Of a stretch of 24,705 bases of DNA, positions 1 through 7,849 are shown piece by piece. Position numbers and translations under genes: made by a program. The notes beneath the pieces were generated by a model. The model was not told the DNA's origin. It made no database searches and saw only the letters and a program-made list of their open reading frames with translations. Each line of letters starts with the position of its first letter. Within the stretch, counting starts at the first letter, position 1. The stretch comes from UKL13-2 sp031394335 (GTDB lineage: Bacteria; Pseudomonadota; Gammaproteobacteria; Burkholderiales; Usitatibacteraceae), in assembly GCA_031394335.1 (NCBI GenBank), contig JANMXS010000024.1, positions 1 through 24,705 on the forward strand, given 5' to 3'.

Positions 1-30
1 TCCCGGCGAAGGCCGGGACCCAGTCCATCC
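1..30. repeat. Family A dispersed repeat, half copy at window edge
   Basis: The first bases contain a short palindrome (TCCCGGCGAAGGCCGGGA) followed by CCCAGTCC. The same pattern recurs at 5738-5821, 9800-9830 and 9901-9985. It is a REP-like intergenic repeat common in proteobacteria, here cut by the window edge, so its full extent is unknown. Confidence 0.7.
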
Positions 31-35
31 ACCCA

Positions 36-323
36 CTAAATAATCTGATCATACAAATCGTTCCAATCAGGGTTAGTACGTTCAATTAAATCGAGTTTCC
101 ACAGTCGCTTCCAGTCCTTGATGTGCTTCTCTCGGGTGATCGCTGATTCCATCGTTTCATGCACTTCGTACCAGACCAAGGTGTGTACATGGTGCGCCTT
201 GGTAAACCCTGCAACGAGGTCATTTTTGTGTTGCCACATGCGTTGAATCAAATCAGTCGTCACGCCAACATATAGCGTGCCGTTGCGTTGACTTGCCAAA
301 ATGTAGACGCAGGGCTGTTTCAA
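36..323 (-). CDS. Small GIY-YIG domain protein
   Basis: A 95-residue protein made of a single GIY-YIG nuclease-like domain. The hallmark is near the N-terminus (VYILASQRNGTLYVGVT, about residues 6-22), followed by the conserved R, the helix with WQHK (about 30-33) and the ESAITREKHIKDWKR stretch (about 59-73). This small stand-alone (YhbQ/UPF0213-like) family is widespread; its cellular role is poorly defined, and nuclease activity is assumed from the fold only. The start is a TTG with no clear ribosome binding site, but homologues of this type begin at about this point. It lies 62 bases downstream of the pentahaem cytochrome gene on the same strand and could be its last co-transcribed gene, although its function seems unrelated. 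A family A repeat directly follows its stop codon. Confidence 0.85.
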   Translation of the reverse strand: MKQPCVYILASQRNGTLYVGVTTDLIQRMWQHKNDLVAGFTKAHHVHTLVWYEVHETMESAITREKHIKDWKRLWKLDLIERTNPDWNDLYDQII

Positions 324-385
324 CGTGGTGTGCTGGAACTACGGCCATTGGTTAATCGGAATTCAATGCTGAATTTGAAATGGAT

Positions 386-1705
386 TCATTTTTGCAGCAG
401 GGTGCGCAGCGGCAGTAGCTGCGCCTGAAATTCTGCCGGCTGGTAGCGCTCGTCGCTGGCCAGCGTGGCGTTGACCTTGCGCATCTGCGCATTGAACGCG
501 CTCACATCGCGCAGCGCGCCGCTCTTGGCGAGATAGCTGCCCACGCTGGCGATGGCCATCGTCACCTGCTCAGCGGCGGCGTAGTCTGCATAATCGCCGG
601 CCGCGCCTTCGTCAATCAAACGCATGGCCACCCGGCGCACGGTGTTGTTGTCGAGTGGTCGCGCCTCGATTTTCGGCACCATCTCCAGCGCCAGTTTTTT
701 CAGCGCCAACGCTTCCGCGCGCACCTCGCCTTCGCCGGCTACCGCGCGATGCAGCTTGCGGGTTTGTCCGCCAAGTTGTTCGCCCAGCGCCGGGTCGAGG
801 GCAAAGGCGATGGCGCGCAGCATCAGCATATTTGAATCATTCAGTCGTACCAGTCCCGGCGAGAGGCTGGGGCCCAGTGCAGTCTTCGCCTTCCAGCGCT
901 TGTCGCTCATCGGATGATGGCAGGCGTGGCAATCGAACAACACCAGCTCCGGGAAGGCGCCATCGCGGCCGCGCTTGTCGTCGAGCAGGATGTCGAGGGT
1001 ATCGGCCACCGCCAGCGCCTGGCCGATCGCCCACACCTTGCTGCTCTCCCATACTTTTTTGCGCTCGGCGTAATCCTGGTCGATTACAAAATGGCGCGGC
1101 GCAATTTCGGTGAACGTATCCAGCTCGAAGCTCATGCGCGGATGCCCGGCCGCCATGATGCGATGCGTGACCAGCTTGTCCTTGTTGCCAAAGTGGCAGG
1201 ACAGGCACAGCCGCGCACGCGCCACCGCGTCGTCGGTGGGATAGAGTCCGGCCTCGATATTGCGCGCATGGGTGGCGTTGGGCTCGACATGGCTTTTGAT
1301 CCAGTTCTCCGCCGGGCCATGGCAGCCCTCGCAGGTCACGCCGTCGCCCAGCTTGAAGCGTTCGCCGCGCTGCGCTTCAGGGACATTGTGCGCATGGCAA
1401 TCGAGGCAAATTTTCGACTCATGCGCCGGCTGTTTCAGCCCGAGGTTTTTGACGATCTTTTGCGAGCGGGCATTCAGCAGCACGTTATAGGCGCGCGCAT
1501 GCTTGTCGGTGCGCGACCAGGTGATGTATTCGTTTTGCAGGACATTGGAATCTTTCCAGGCCTTGATCGAACCGTGGCAGAGGCTGGATGCGCAGGTCAC
1601 GGTGCCCTGGGTTTGCTGCGGGGATTGATAGGGCAGGGGTTGTGCGCCGAGATTGCCAGCGTGCAGGGTAAGCAGTAAGCAAAAAAAACCGATTGCCGAT
1701 TTCAT
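386..1705 (-). CDS. Secreted pentahaem c-type cytochrome (c554-like)
   Basis: A 439-residue protein with a Sec signal peptide (MKSAIGFFCLLLTLHAGNLGAQ) and five haem-binding motifs. The first has unusual spacing, CASSLCH (CX4CH, Cys38/Cys43). The others are CLDCH (Cys100), CEGCH (Cys125), CLSCH (Cys167) and CHACH (Cys259). The arrangement of motifs 1-4 and the GHPRMSFELD stretch resemble the cytochrome c554 family of periplasmic multihaem electron carriers or redox enzymes. I chose ATG 1705 because AGAGG sits seven bases upstream and the signal peptide begins there; a longer reading frame to 1744 has no support. It is the last cytochrome of the operon. The likely role is periplasmic electron transfer to or from the other multihaem proteins; the redox partner is unknown. 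The C-terminal 170 residues carry no further haem motif and are probably helical. Confidence 0.85.
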   Translation of the reverse strand: MKSAIGFFCLLLTLHAGNLGAQPLPYQSPQQTQGTVTCASSLCHGSIKAWKDSNVLQNEYITWSRTDKHARAYNVLLNARSQKIVKNLGLKQPAHESKICLDCHAHNVPEAQRGERFKLGDGVTCEGCHGPAENWIKSHVEPNATHARNIEAGLYPTDDAVARARLCLSCHFGNKDKLVTHRIMAAGHPRMSFELDTFTEIAPRHFVIDQDYAERKKVWESSKVWAIGQALAVADTLDILLDDKRGRDGAFPELVLFDCHACHHPMSDKRWKAKTALGPSLSPGLVRLNDSNMLMLRAIAFALDPALGEQLGGQTRKLHRAVAGEGEVRAEALALKKLALEMVPKIEARPLDNNTVRRVAMRLIDEGAAGDYADYAAAEQVTMAIASVGSYLAKSGALRDVSAFNAQMRKVNATLASDERYQPAEFQAQLLPLRTLLQK

Positions 1706-1731
1706 TTGCGAACCTCTGCATTGTGCGGTTT

Positions 1732-1759
1732 GTAGGGTGGGCAAAGCGCAGCGTGCGGA
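1732..1759. repeat. Family B repeat, half copy (GTAGGGTGGGCA type)
   Basis: Begins with GTAGGGTGGGCA, identical to the start of the full palindromic copy at 5689-5726. Here the closing arm (TGCCCACCCT) is missing, so only half of the element is present. Confidence 0.65.
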
Positions 1760-1765
1760 TTTTTA

Positions 1766-1860
1766 CGCCCCCCTTTGAAAAAGGGGGGCGGGGGGGGATT
1801 TGCGACCGGCGCGCATTGCGAACGCCCTAAATCCCCCTCAATCCCCCTTTGCAAAGGGGG
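1766..1860. repeat. Family C inverted pair of C/G-run palindromes
   Basis: Two palindromes face each other. One is CGCCCCCCTTT (1766-1776) pairing with AAAGGGGGGCG (1780-1790) and followed by a G run and ATTT. The other is AAAT plus C runs followed by the perfect 18-base palindrome CCCCCTTTGCAAAGGGGG (1843-1860). The second copy is close to the reverse complement of the first, which gives a MITE-like unit of about 95 bases. No T run follows either stem, so they are not classical terminators. Confidence 0.65.
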
Positions 1861-1901
1861 AAGTACCTGGTGGCGCCACATCAAATAGGCGAATACCGGT
1901 T

Positions 1902-4900
1902 TCATTTTTTAACCCCCGCCGCAGGCACAAACTTCGCCCGCTCGATTTCATCCGTCACATTCCACGGCTTGCCGTCCGGCGTCAAATAGAATTTTCGCAT
2001 TTCGCCCAGATTGAACGGTCGCGCGCCGATGCGGCCAAACACCGCAATCTGTCCGCCGGTTTCATCCACGCCGCGATCGCGGTCGAGGCCCTTGGAAAGC
2101 GCCAGTGCGGCCGATTCGGTGTTGCGCCAGGCGATCAGCTGCGGCTTGGGCTCCGGCGAGAAGCCGTAGAACTTGGGCTGCGAATCGGGCGAGGTGAGTT
2201 GAATCACTTTCAGGCCATTTGCGCCATCGGCAACATAGGCGAACAGCGAGGCATTGGTCGAGCCGACGATCACATCCTGCGCATCGTTCAGCTTGCCGTC
2301 GGCATTGAAGCGCTGATATTCCTTCGGTGCGGTGGGCTTTTCGATATCGACGATCACCAGTCCATCCTTGCCTGCGGCCACATAGGCATAGGTGCGGGCC
2401 GCGTAGACACGGCGCGCATCGGCGATTGGAACATTCGCAACGATCTGCGGGCTTTCCGGCGACGTGACATCGATCACCTCAAGACCCTTGGCGGTGGTGG
2501 CGAACAGATAACGGAATTGCAGGGCGGCGGCGCGCATATCGTCCAGCGCCAGCCGTGCCGAAACCGTGGGCTTCAGCGGATCGTTCAGGTTCAATATCAC
2601 CAGGCCGGCATCGGTGGCGATATACGCGTAGTAGCCACCCAGCACGATATGCCGCGCTCCCTTCAGCACATTGCCGTCATTCCAGGTGAGCTCGCGCTTC
2701 AGGAAATTGTTGCGCGGCTCGCCATCGGCAAAGGTATCGACATTCACCACGATCAGCCCTTCAACCGCATCGACCACGAAGGCGTAGTGATAGATGGGAT
2801 GGAAGGCCTGCTCCTGATTGGTCACGCGCATCAGCTCGCCCTGGTTGCGCGCGGGGGCGATCGCCTGATTGGTCGGCAGGGCCATGCAGGTGGCGTTGCG
2901 GCTTGCGATATGCGCATCCTGGCCCAGCGGCGAAAAGGGTGCTGAGGTAATGCGCTGCGAAACGCCCTTGTTGGCGATATTGGCCACATCGTAAACGCGG
3001 AAGCCGCCGGCGCCTTCGGCTACAAACAGGTATTCGCCGCGCAATTGCAGGCAGCGCGCTGCGCCATTGGTGCTGTGCGCATGGGCCTCAGGTAATTCCT
3101 GTTTGCGCTTTTCATGCGCTGCGAACCAATCGGGGTAAGCATATTTTTGCAAATAGCTGCCGATTACCGCCTGCGGCTCATCCCACTCCGTGACTTGCAC
3201 CGCTTCGATATTTTTGGCGCTGCCCACCCAGGCGTTATAGCCGACAAAGTTGACGAAGTTGCTGCCCTGCAACAGCAGCTGCGCCATGATCGCGTTGTTG
3301 TCGTTATTGCGGCTGACATGGCAATCACTGCAGGTCTTGGTCTCGGTGGTGCGCTCGGTATGCGGGTAATGTGGCGCGAACGCCTGCGAGGAAAATCCAC
3401 TGGCCGCAATCGGCGGTTGCTGGATATAGATTTTTTCGCGGTTGGCGTTGGTGGATGACAGCACCAGCGCCGAGCTGGAGCGGATCGGCGCAATGCGTGA
3501 GCCCTTCACCGGGCCATGCACGCCGAGCTGGAACATATCGTCGCGCGCTACTTGCGGGTTGTAGCTGGCGTAGTTGCGCGTCTCGCCGCCCTCGTAATGG
3601 TGGCGCTCGGTTTTTGCATTGGCCTGGATCGGCAGATGGCAGCCGGCGCAGGAGGTGGTCCACGACAGATGGCAGGAATAGCAGGTCATCTTTTCGTTGG
3701 CGTGGGCCATTGCGGGGACTTTCCCATCTGCTGAGCCTGCTCCCCAATTGCCATCACGTCCCGATGCTCCCGCGTGCATCAGCTTGGCGCGCGCGGCTTT
3801 TTCGTTGTATTTCGGATTGCCCGGTGTGACGCTGTCTTTCACCAGGCTCATTTCCCATTCCTTGTTCGCGTCGAGCGCCGCGCGCTGGTAGAGCTTGCCT
3901 TCGCGCCACTCGAAACGGGCGCGACCATCCTGGGTGCGCAGCAGTTTCAGATCGCGACCACCGGGCTGCGCGGCCGGGCCGGAGGTGAACAGGGTCGGGT
4001 ATTTATCGGCGGTGCCGTGGCAATCCGCGCAATCGATTTCGACTGCGGCGGCAACTTCGCCGTAGATGTGGCCATTGCCATGCGCATCCTGCGAGAAATG
4101 GCAGTCGACGCAGGCCATGCCCTTGTCGAGGTGAATCGAGGTGAGATGCACGGCCTTGTCGAATTTTTTCGGGTCGCTATCGGCCACGGGTTGATTTGCT
4201 TTGTCGAGCAGGGTGCCCTTGCGATCACGTTTGAACACCTGGCGGAAATTCCAGCCGTGGCCGTGATAATCGGCGAACTGCGTGTCCTTCAAGGTGGGGT
4301 TGAGCGCAGAAACATTCTTCAGAAAATCCTTGTCACCCCACAGGCCGCGGGTGGCGGCCTCTTCCGGATTGCGATCGAGAATGTCGCGCGCTTCCTTGGC
4401 CGTCGGGTATTTTTGTTTTTTCGGCCACATGCTCGGTGCATCGGCCTCGTAATCCCACATGGTGGCGCCGTAGAAAGAATTCACGAACACATTCGGCTGG
4501 TGCATATGACAGACCATGCATTGCGAAGACGGGATGGCGCGCGTGAACTCGTGCTTGATCGGGTGACCGGACTGATCTTTCGGAATCGTCGGGTCCTTGG
4601 TCTGTGTCTTGCCTTCATTGCCGAACTGCGCATATGGGCCGCTGTGCTTCGGGTCGCGGTCATTGGCATAGACGGTGTGGCAGGCGGTGCAACCCGAGGA
4701 GCGATAATCGCCCGCCTGCTCATTGGTGCCGAGGAACCAGAGATGCGGATCGTTCAAGCGCGTCTTGGTGATATTGATCACCGGCACCGAGATGCGGCTG
4801 CCGGTGCCGGGGCCGCGATTGGATTGCTTGATATCCGGGCGGCCGGGCTCATCAAGCTTCTGCAGCGCGCCGCTCGAGTTCGGCAAACCGACTTCCGGGA

Positions 4901-5678
4901 ACTGCGAATTGATCACGCGTCCGCCGCGCTCGAACACGCGGAAAATATCGCCGGGCGGCACCGTTTCCCAGGCCGGCAGCGGCGCGAGCTCAGGCAGGAT
5001 ACCCATTGCCGTCATGTGCTCATTCACCGCCACCGGGTTCTTGAGCGTGGCCGGCTTTCCGTCGGCGGTATAGGCCTCGCCGAGAATGTAGCGCTTGTAG
5101 GGCAGGATGCCGTTGTTGTACGAGGCGCCGCCGAAGAACATGGCGGCAGATGACATCAGGCTGCGCTCCACCGCCTGCACCGTTTCCAGATGGCAGGCGC
5201 CGCAGGCCTCGCGCGCCACGCGCAGATCGCCCGGGTTCATGAAGCGCACAAACTCGTGCGCCTCTTTATTGAGCAGTGTGTAGGAGCCTTCCGGATTGGC
5301 GCTGGCCGGATAGTTCCAGGCCTTGTCGAATTTCGGCAGGATGTGCGCGCGCGCCATCGCCGCGCGATAGCCGGCGTCGTCCTGTCCATGGTATTGCGCG
5401 TCGCGCGGCTTGTTCACCGCCGCATCGCCGCCATGACAATCGGTACAGCCCAGCACCACGCCGGGATTGGCGTGCATGGTGTGGCGATCGGTACTGGTAT
5501 GGCAGGACATGCAGCCGATGGATTTTTGAGTCGCATCCATCAGCGATTGGCGGGCGGGGGCGGGGGGTTGGGCGGTGTCCCCCGGGGACTTCCGTTGGTC
5601 GTAGGTGCGGGCGACGGGTTGCGATTCCGTGGAGGCGATGGAATGCGTTGGCAGCAATATTGCAATGGTCAAAAGCAA
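1902..5678 (-). CDS. Secreted decahaem cytochrome c fused to LVIVD beta-propeller
   Basis: A very large extracytoplasmic cytochrome. The frame is open from a TTG at 6074 (1390 codons), but its first 130 or so codons translate repeats. The protein proper begins at the hydrophobic signal segment LLLTIAILLPTHSIAS, and TTG 5678 is the nearest possible start (about 1258 residues). In 1390-residue numbering, ten CXXCH motifs begin at Cys188, 210, 291, 462, 519, 655, 682, 798, 809 and 915. Residues 1008-1350 form a second domain with recurring propeller strands (GLIVVNV, GLVILNL, GLEVIDV, GLVIVDI, GLKVIQL), the LVIVD repeat pattern. LVIVD propellers are found in bacterial surface proteins and probably serve binding. 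The gene follows the beta-barrel gene and overlaps the next frame by ATGA. The likely role is a periplasmic or surface-exposed electron carrier or terminal reductase/oxidase; substrate unknown. The native start and the positively charged n-region of the signal peptide appear to have been replaced by repeats. Confidence 0.8.
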   Translation of the reverse strand: MLLTIAILLPTHSIASTESQPVARTYDQRKSPGDTAQPPAPARQSLMDATQKSIGCMSCHTSTDRHTMHANPGVVLGCTDCHGGDAAVNKPRDAQYHGQDDAGYRAAMARAHILPKFDKAWNYPASANPEGSYTLLNKEAHEFVRFMNPGDLRVAREACGACHLETVQAVERSLMSSAAMFFGGASYNNGILPYKRYILGEAYTADGKPATLKNPVAVNEHMTAMGILPELAPLPAWETVPPGDIFRVFERGGRVINSQFPEVGLPNSSGALQKLDEPGRPDIKQSNRGPGTGSRISVPVINITKTRLNDPHLWFLGTNEQAGDYRSSGCTACHTVYANDRDPKHSGPYAQFGNEGKTQTKDPTIPKDQSGHPIKHEFTRAIPSSQCMVCHMHQPNVFVNSFYGATMWDYEADAPSMWPKKQKYPTAKEARDILDRNPEEAATRGLWGDKDFLKNVSALNPTLKDTQFADYHGHGWNFRQVFKRDRKGTLLDKANQPVADSDPKKFDKAVHLTSIHLDKGMACVDCHFSQDAHGNGHIYGEVAAAVEIDCADCHGTADKYPTLFTSGPAAQPGGRDLKLLRTQDGRARFEWREGKLYQRAALDANKEWEMSLVKDSVTPGNPKYNEKAARAKLMHAGASGRDGNWGAGSADGKVPAMAHANEKMTCYSCHLSWTTSCAGCHLPIQANAKTERHHYEGGETRNYASYNPQVARDDMFQLGVHGPVKGSRIAPIRSSSALVLSSTNANREKIYIQQPPIAASGFSSQAFAPHYPHTERTTETKTCSDCHVSRNNDNNAIMAQLLLQGSNFVNFVGYNAWVGSAKNIEAVQVTEWDEPQAVIGSYLQKYAYPDWFAAHEKRKQELPEAHAHSTNGAARCLQLRGEYLFVAEGAGGFRVYDVANIANKGVSQRITSAPFSPLGQDAHIASRNATCMALPTNQAIAPARNQGELMRVTNQEQAFHPIYHYAFVVDAVEGLIVVNVDTFADGEPRNNFLKRELTWNDGNVLKGARHIVLGGYYAYIATDAGLVILNLNDPLKPTVSARLALDDMRAAALQFRYLFATTAKGLEVIDVTSPESPQIVANVPIADARRVYAARTYAYVAAGKDGLVIVDIEKPTAPKEYQRFNADGKLNDAQDVIVGSTNASLFAYVADGANGLKVIQLTSPDSQPKFYGFSPEPKPQLIAWRNTESAALALSKGLDRDRGVDETGGQIAVFGRIGARPFNLGEMRKFYLTPDGKPWNVTDEIERAKFVPAAGVKK

Positions 5679-5688
5679 CGACGTTTTT

Positions 5689-5726
5689 GTAGGGTGGGCA
5701 CGCTGCGCTTTTGCCCACCCTGCGTA
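5689..5726. repeat. Family B palindromic repeat, full copy
   Basis: AGGGTGGGCA (5691-5700) and TGCCCACCCT (5712-5721) form a perfect 10-base inverted repeat around a short loop. Its left edge directly abuts the signal-peptide coding sequence of the LVIVD cytochrome, which is where that gene's native start should be. Confidence 0.75.
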
Positions 5727-5737
5727 CCCAAAATCTC

Positions 5738-5821
5738 GTCGTCCCAGCGAAGGCTGGGACCCAGTCCGTCCAAGGGTTTGACTGAACGAAGGGCTGGATT
5801 CCGGCCTTCGCTGGAATGACG
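5738..5821. repeat. Family A composite repeat (two facing palindromes)
   Basis: An 84-base unit: GTCGTCCCAGCGAAGGCTGG at one end, CTGGAATGACG preceded by GGCCTTCG at the other, and a less conserved centre. The unit at 9901-9985 has the same ends, order and length (85 bases), so this is a genuine mobile composite and not a chance palindrome. Confidence 0.8.
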
Positions 5822-5833
5822 AATTAAAAGCGT

Positions 5834-5900
5834 AGAACGCCATTTGGCGCGCCTTTCCAGCCAAAAATGCTCCAAACCCCGCGCCAATGCTGGAGTTTCG
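5834..5900. repeat. Family D repeat, copy 1
   Basis: Starts with AGAACGCCATT and contains GCGCGCCTTTC and CAAAAATG. By eye it matches 51 of 67 positions of 21202-21268 without gaps, in the same strand orientation. Both copies sit just before the signal-peptide region of a gene. Confidence 0.65.
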
Positions 5901-5934
5901 ATTTTTAATTATCGCCGCCATGGTCAATACGTCA
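5901..5934. repeat. Direct repeat copy 2 of the barrel/cytochrome junction
   Basis: This 34-base stretch matches 6048-6081 at 28 of 34 positions without gaps. The 6048-6081 copy contains the stop codon of the beta-barrel gene (TGA, 6071-6073); this copy preserves the matching GTATTGAC on the minus strand. The two copies flank the family E element. Confidence 0.65.
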
Positions 5935-5942
5935 GTAGTGCC

Positions 5943-6023
5943 GTAGCCCGGATGAAGCATCGCGTAATCCGGGAATTCTGCTCGCCAACTTTCCTCGATT
6001 GCGCTGCGCTTCATCGAGGCTAC
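5943..6023. repeat. Family E palindromic repeat (GTAGCC...GGCTAC)
   Basis: An 81-base unit bounded by GTAGCC (5943-5948) and GGCTAC (6018-6023). It contains two internal hairpins: CCCGGAT with ATCCGGG (5947-5973) and CCTCGAT with ATCGAGG (5993-6019). This 'cgtagcccggatgaagc' type of repeat is a familiar intergenic element in betaproteobacteria and gammaproteobacteria. Confidence 0.75.
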
Positions 6024-6047
6024 ATCGGCGCCAGTGAGGGGGTTTGC

Positions 6048-6081
6048 ATTTTCAATCATTGTCGACATCGTCAATACGTCA
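6048..6081. repeat. Direct repeat copy 1 of the barrel/cytochrome junction
   Basis: Partner of 5901-5934. It spans the last codons and stop of the beta-barrel gene and the first codons of the long frame that runs into the LVIVD cytochrome, including a TTG start that overlaps the stop. Confidence 0.65.
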
Positions 6082-7849
6082 ACAGCAAATTAACCAGCAA
6101 TGAGTACTGCACGCCGCGCTTGTTCTCGTCATACAACTGCTTCAAGCCCTTGCCCGGAACCAGCGCCGCCGCCGAGGCGTTCAGCACTACGTTCTGATTG
6201 AAGAAAGGACGATACTGCACACCCGCCGAGACATCGATCCCCAGATCGCGCGAGCTGATGTTCTGGTTGCGCAGCACGCTCAAGGAGGCGGTGTTCATGA
6301 AACTCAATTTGGAAACATTGCCGAGCACACGGACCTGCGGCGTGACATCGGCATCGGCGCCGATGCCATAGAGAAACAGGCCGGGGTTCACGAAGTTGGA
6401 CTGGCCCTGATCCTTCGAGGAGCGCAGCGAGGGCAGGATGCCATTGCGTCCGCTCAAGGCCACGCCGCCACCGCCGATCAGCGGCACCGCCTGGCGAATG
6501 AAGAAGCTGGTATCGGCGCCGGCGAATTGCGGGTTTTCGAGGATGGCGTCGAAGCCTGTGGCCTTGCCGTCGAAGGGATTCTTGTCGCCGCTGGCGACCA
6601 GCGCATTGCCGCGAATGCGCAGCCAGTCAAAATCGCGCGACAGCTCGATCGCCGCAAACCCGGCGCGAATCGATTGCGGTCGCTGCGCCAGCGGATTGCG
6701 CTCATCGCGACCCAGCGCGGCGTAGAACGAGGAGGTGAGGTTATAGCGTCCGAAATGGCCATCGCCATTGAGGCCCAGGTAAGTCACGCGATAGTTATGC
6801 GGCCGCACATCGCCCAACACGGCCGGTCGTACCAGGAAGCCGTTGTTATCGTAATAATCGCGGCCCGCTTCGCGATTGATGTTGTGGATCACGGTCACTT
6901 GCGTGGTGTGACCGATGACCGGGAAATCCTGCCGATACAGGTTGGCGGCCAGCACATAATCACGACGGAACGGCTGGTTGATATCGTTGAGCCCGCTATT
7001 GGTATCTTTCTCCAGGCGCTGGAACGCGGCCAGATTGTATTGCCACTGGTTGTTATCGCGGATGCCGAACAGGCGCACGCCGAACGGCACATCCTGAAAC
7101 AGGAAGCTGCGGAAGTCGGATTGGAACGGCTGGATGCCGACGCGAATCGAATCGAAATCGTAGCGCTCGGAGACATTGCGCAAATGTACATCGGCAAACA
7201 GTTCCTGAATGCCGACGTGGTTGTCGCTGCGGGTCTTGCCCGCGCGCGGATCGACGTTGACGCCGCGAACTTCCTGCAGGCGCGCATGGTTGATCTGGAT
7301 CGCCGGCACAAAACGGAATTCGTAATCCGGCGGCTTGAAGGTGGTGTCGCCCTTGATCACGCCTATAGACAGAATGATCGTCTCGACCAGCACCGTCTGC
7401 TTGGCTTGGCCGAATACATCGTTGGCCCCGGCGCGTGCCGACGATTGCGCGCCAACCGGTGTGGGCAGGCGGCGCGCCTCGAGCAGGGAGTCCGACACGC
7501 CGGACAGCGCCAGGAACCAGTCCGGCCCCCATTTCGCAAACGGCTCGAACTGTTTATCGCCCTTCAACACATTGTGGTTGTAAGGGTCGTACCAGGGAAA
7601 TTTGAAACCGAGGCCATCCATGATGCGCCAGCGGTCGGGCACCGGCAGCGAGGCGCGCGGCTCTAATGGCAATGGCGGCGGTACCTGCTTCGGGTCGATC
7701 GGCGGCAGCGGGTATTTCAGCGGTGTACTTTGCGGGCGCTCACGTTCTACCGTTCCGGTTGGCGCATCGCTTGGCGGCAGGGGCGTGGGGATGACCTGTG
7801 CCAGTGCCGAAGAAATGCCGACAGCGGAAATGGCCAGCGCGCGTTTCAT
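6071..7849 (-). CDS. Outer-membrane beta-barrel protein (candidate conduit porin)
   Basis: A 592-residue protein with a Sec signal peptide (MKRALAISAVGISSALAQ), a proline-rich segment (about residues 20-65), then long runs of alternating hydrophobic residues typical of beta-strands, ending in LLVNLLLTY with a C-terminal aromatic residue as in outer-membrane proteins. There is no CXXCH motif. I do not recognise a named family. Its place between multihaem cytochrome genes suggests a barrel that carries electrons through the outer membrane in the manner of MtrB-type proteins; this is inferred from context only. ATG 7849 overlaps the TGA of the upstream lipoprotein gene (ATGA), so the two are translationally coupled; a GTG at 7861 is also possible but less likely. 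The 3' end is duplicated at 5901-5934. Confidence 0.75.
   Translation of the reverse strand: MKRALAISAVGISSALAQVIPTPLPPSDAPTGTVERERPQSTPLKYPLPPIDPKQVPPPLPLEPRASLPVPDRWRIMDGLGFKFPWYDPYNHNVLKGDKQFEPFAKWGPDWFLALSGVSDSLLEARRLPTPVGAQSSARAGANDVFGQAKQTVLVETIILSIGVIKGDTTFKPPDYEFRFVPAIQINHARLQEVRGVNVDPRAGKTRSDNHVGIQELFADVHLRNVSERYDFDSIRVGIQPFQSDFRSFLFQDVPFGVRLFGIRDNNQWQYNLAAFQRLEKDTNSGLNDINQPFRRDYVLAANLYRQDFPVIGHTTQVTVIHNINREAGRDYYDNNGFLVRPAVLGDVRPHNYRVTYLGLNGDGHFGRYNLTSSFYAALGRDERNPLAQRPQSIRAGFAAIELSRDFDWLRIRGNALVASGDKNPFDGKATGFDAILENPQFAGADTSFFIRQAVPLIGGGGVALSGRNGILPSLRSSKDQGQSNFVNPGLFLYGIGADADVTPQVRVLGNVSKLSFMNTASLSVLRNQNISSRDLGIDVSAGVQYRPFFNQNVVLNASAAALVPGKGLKQLYDENKRGVQYSLLVNLLLTY

Larger units (their letters stand above)
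1702..1905 (-). other. 67-codon repeat-derived junction ORF
   Basis: A short frame that starts with an ATG overlapping the TGA of the LVIVD cytochrome (ATGA at 1902-1905) and ends with a TGA overlapping the ATG of the pentahaem gene (ATGA at 1702-1705). Its first ten codons (MKPVFAYLMW) look like the start of a signal peptide; the rest is translated repeat sequence. The first 17 bases of this frame match the first 17 bases of the pentahaem gene at 13 positions. I infer that the original pentahaem start lay at 1905, that repeats entered there, and that a second copy of the start now serves the gene. It may keep translational coupling alive; I do not think it encodes a functional protein. Confidence 0.4.

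Noticed and set aside
1766..1860. C/G-run palindromes as a transcription terminator or CRISPR
   Set aside because: There is no T run after the stems, no regularly spaced units, and the two palindromes form one inverted pair of a dispersed repeat.
1800..2945. 381-codon plus-strand frame
   Set aside because: Antisense to the beta-propeller coding part and begins inside repeats; no recognisable domain.
3774..5153. 459-codon plus-strand frame opposite the LVIVD cytochrome
   Set aside because: A shadow frame of the CXXCH-bearing gene on the other strand; composition is typical of an antisense reading (rich in Arg, Ala, Gly, Ile, His).
5679..6074. N-terminal 132 residues of the 1390-codon frame as a real domain
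   Set aside because: Every segment corresponds to a DNA repeat or to the duplicated junction; no protein-like conservation is to be expected.
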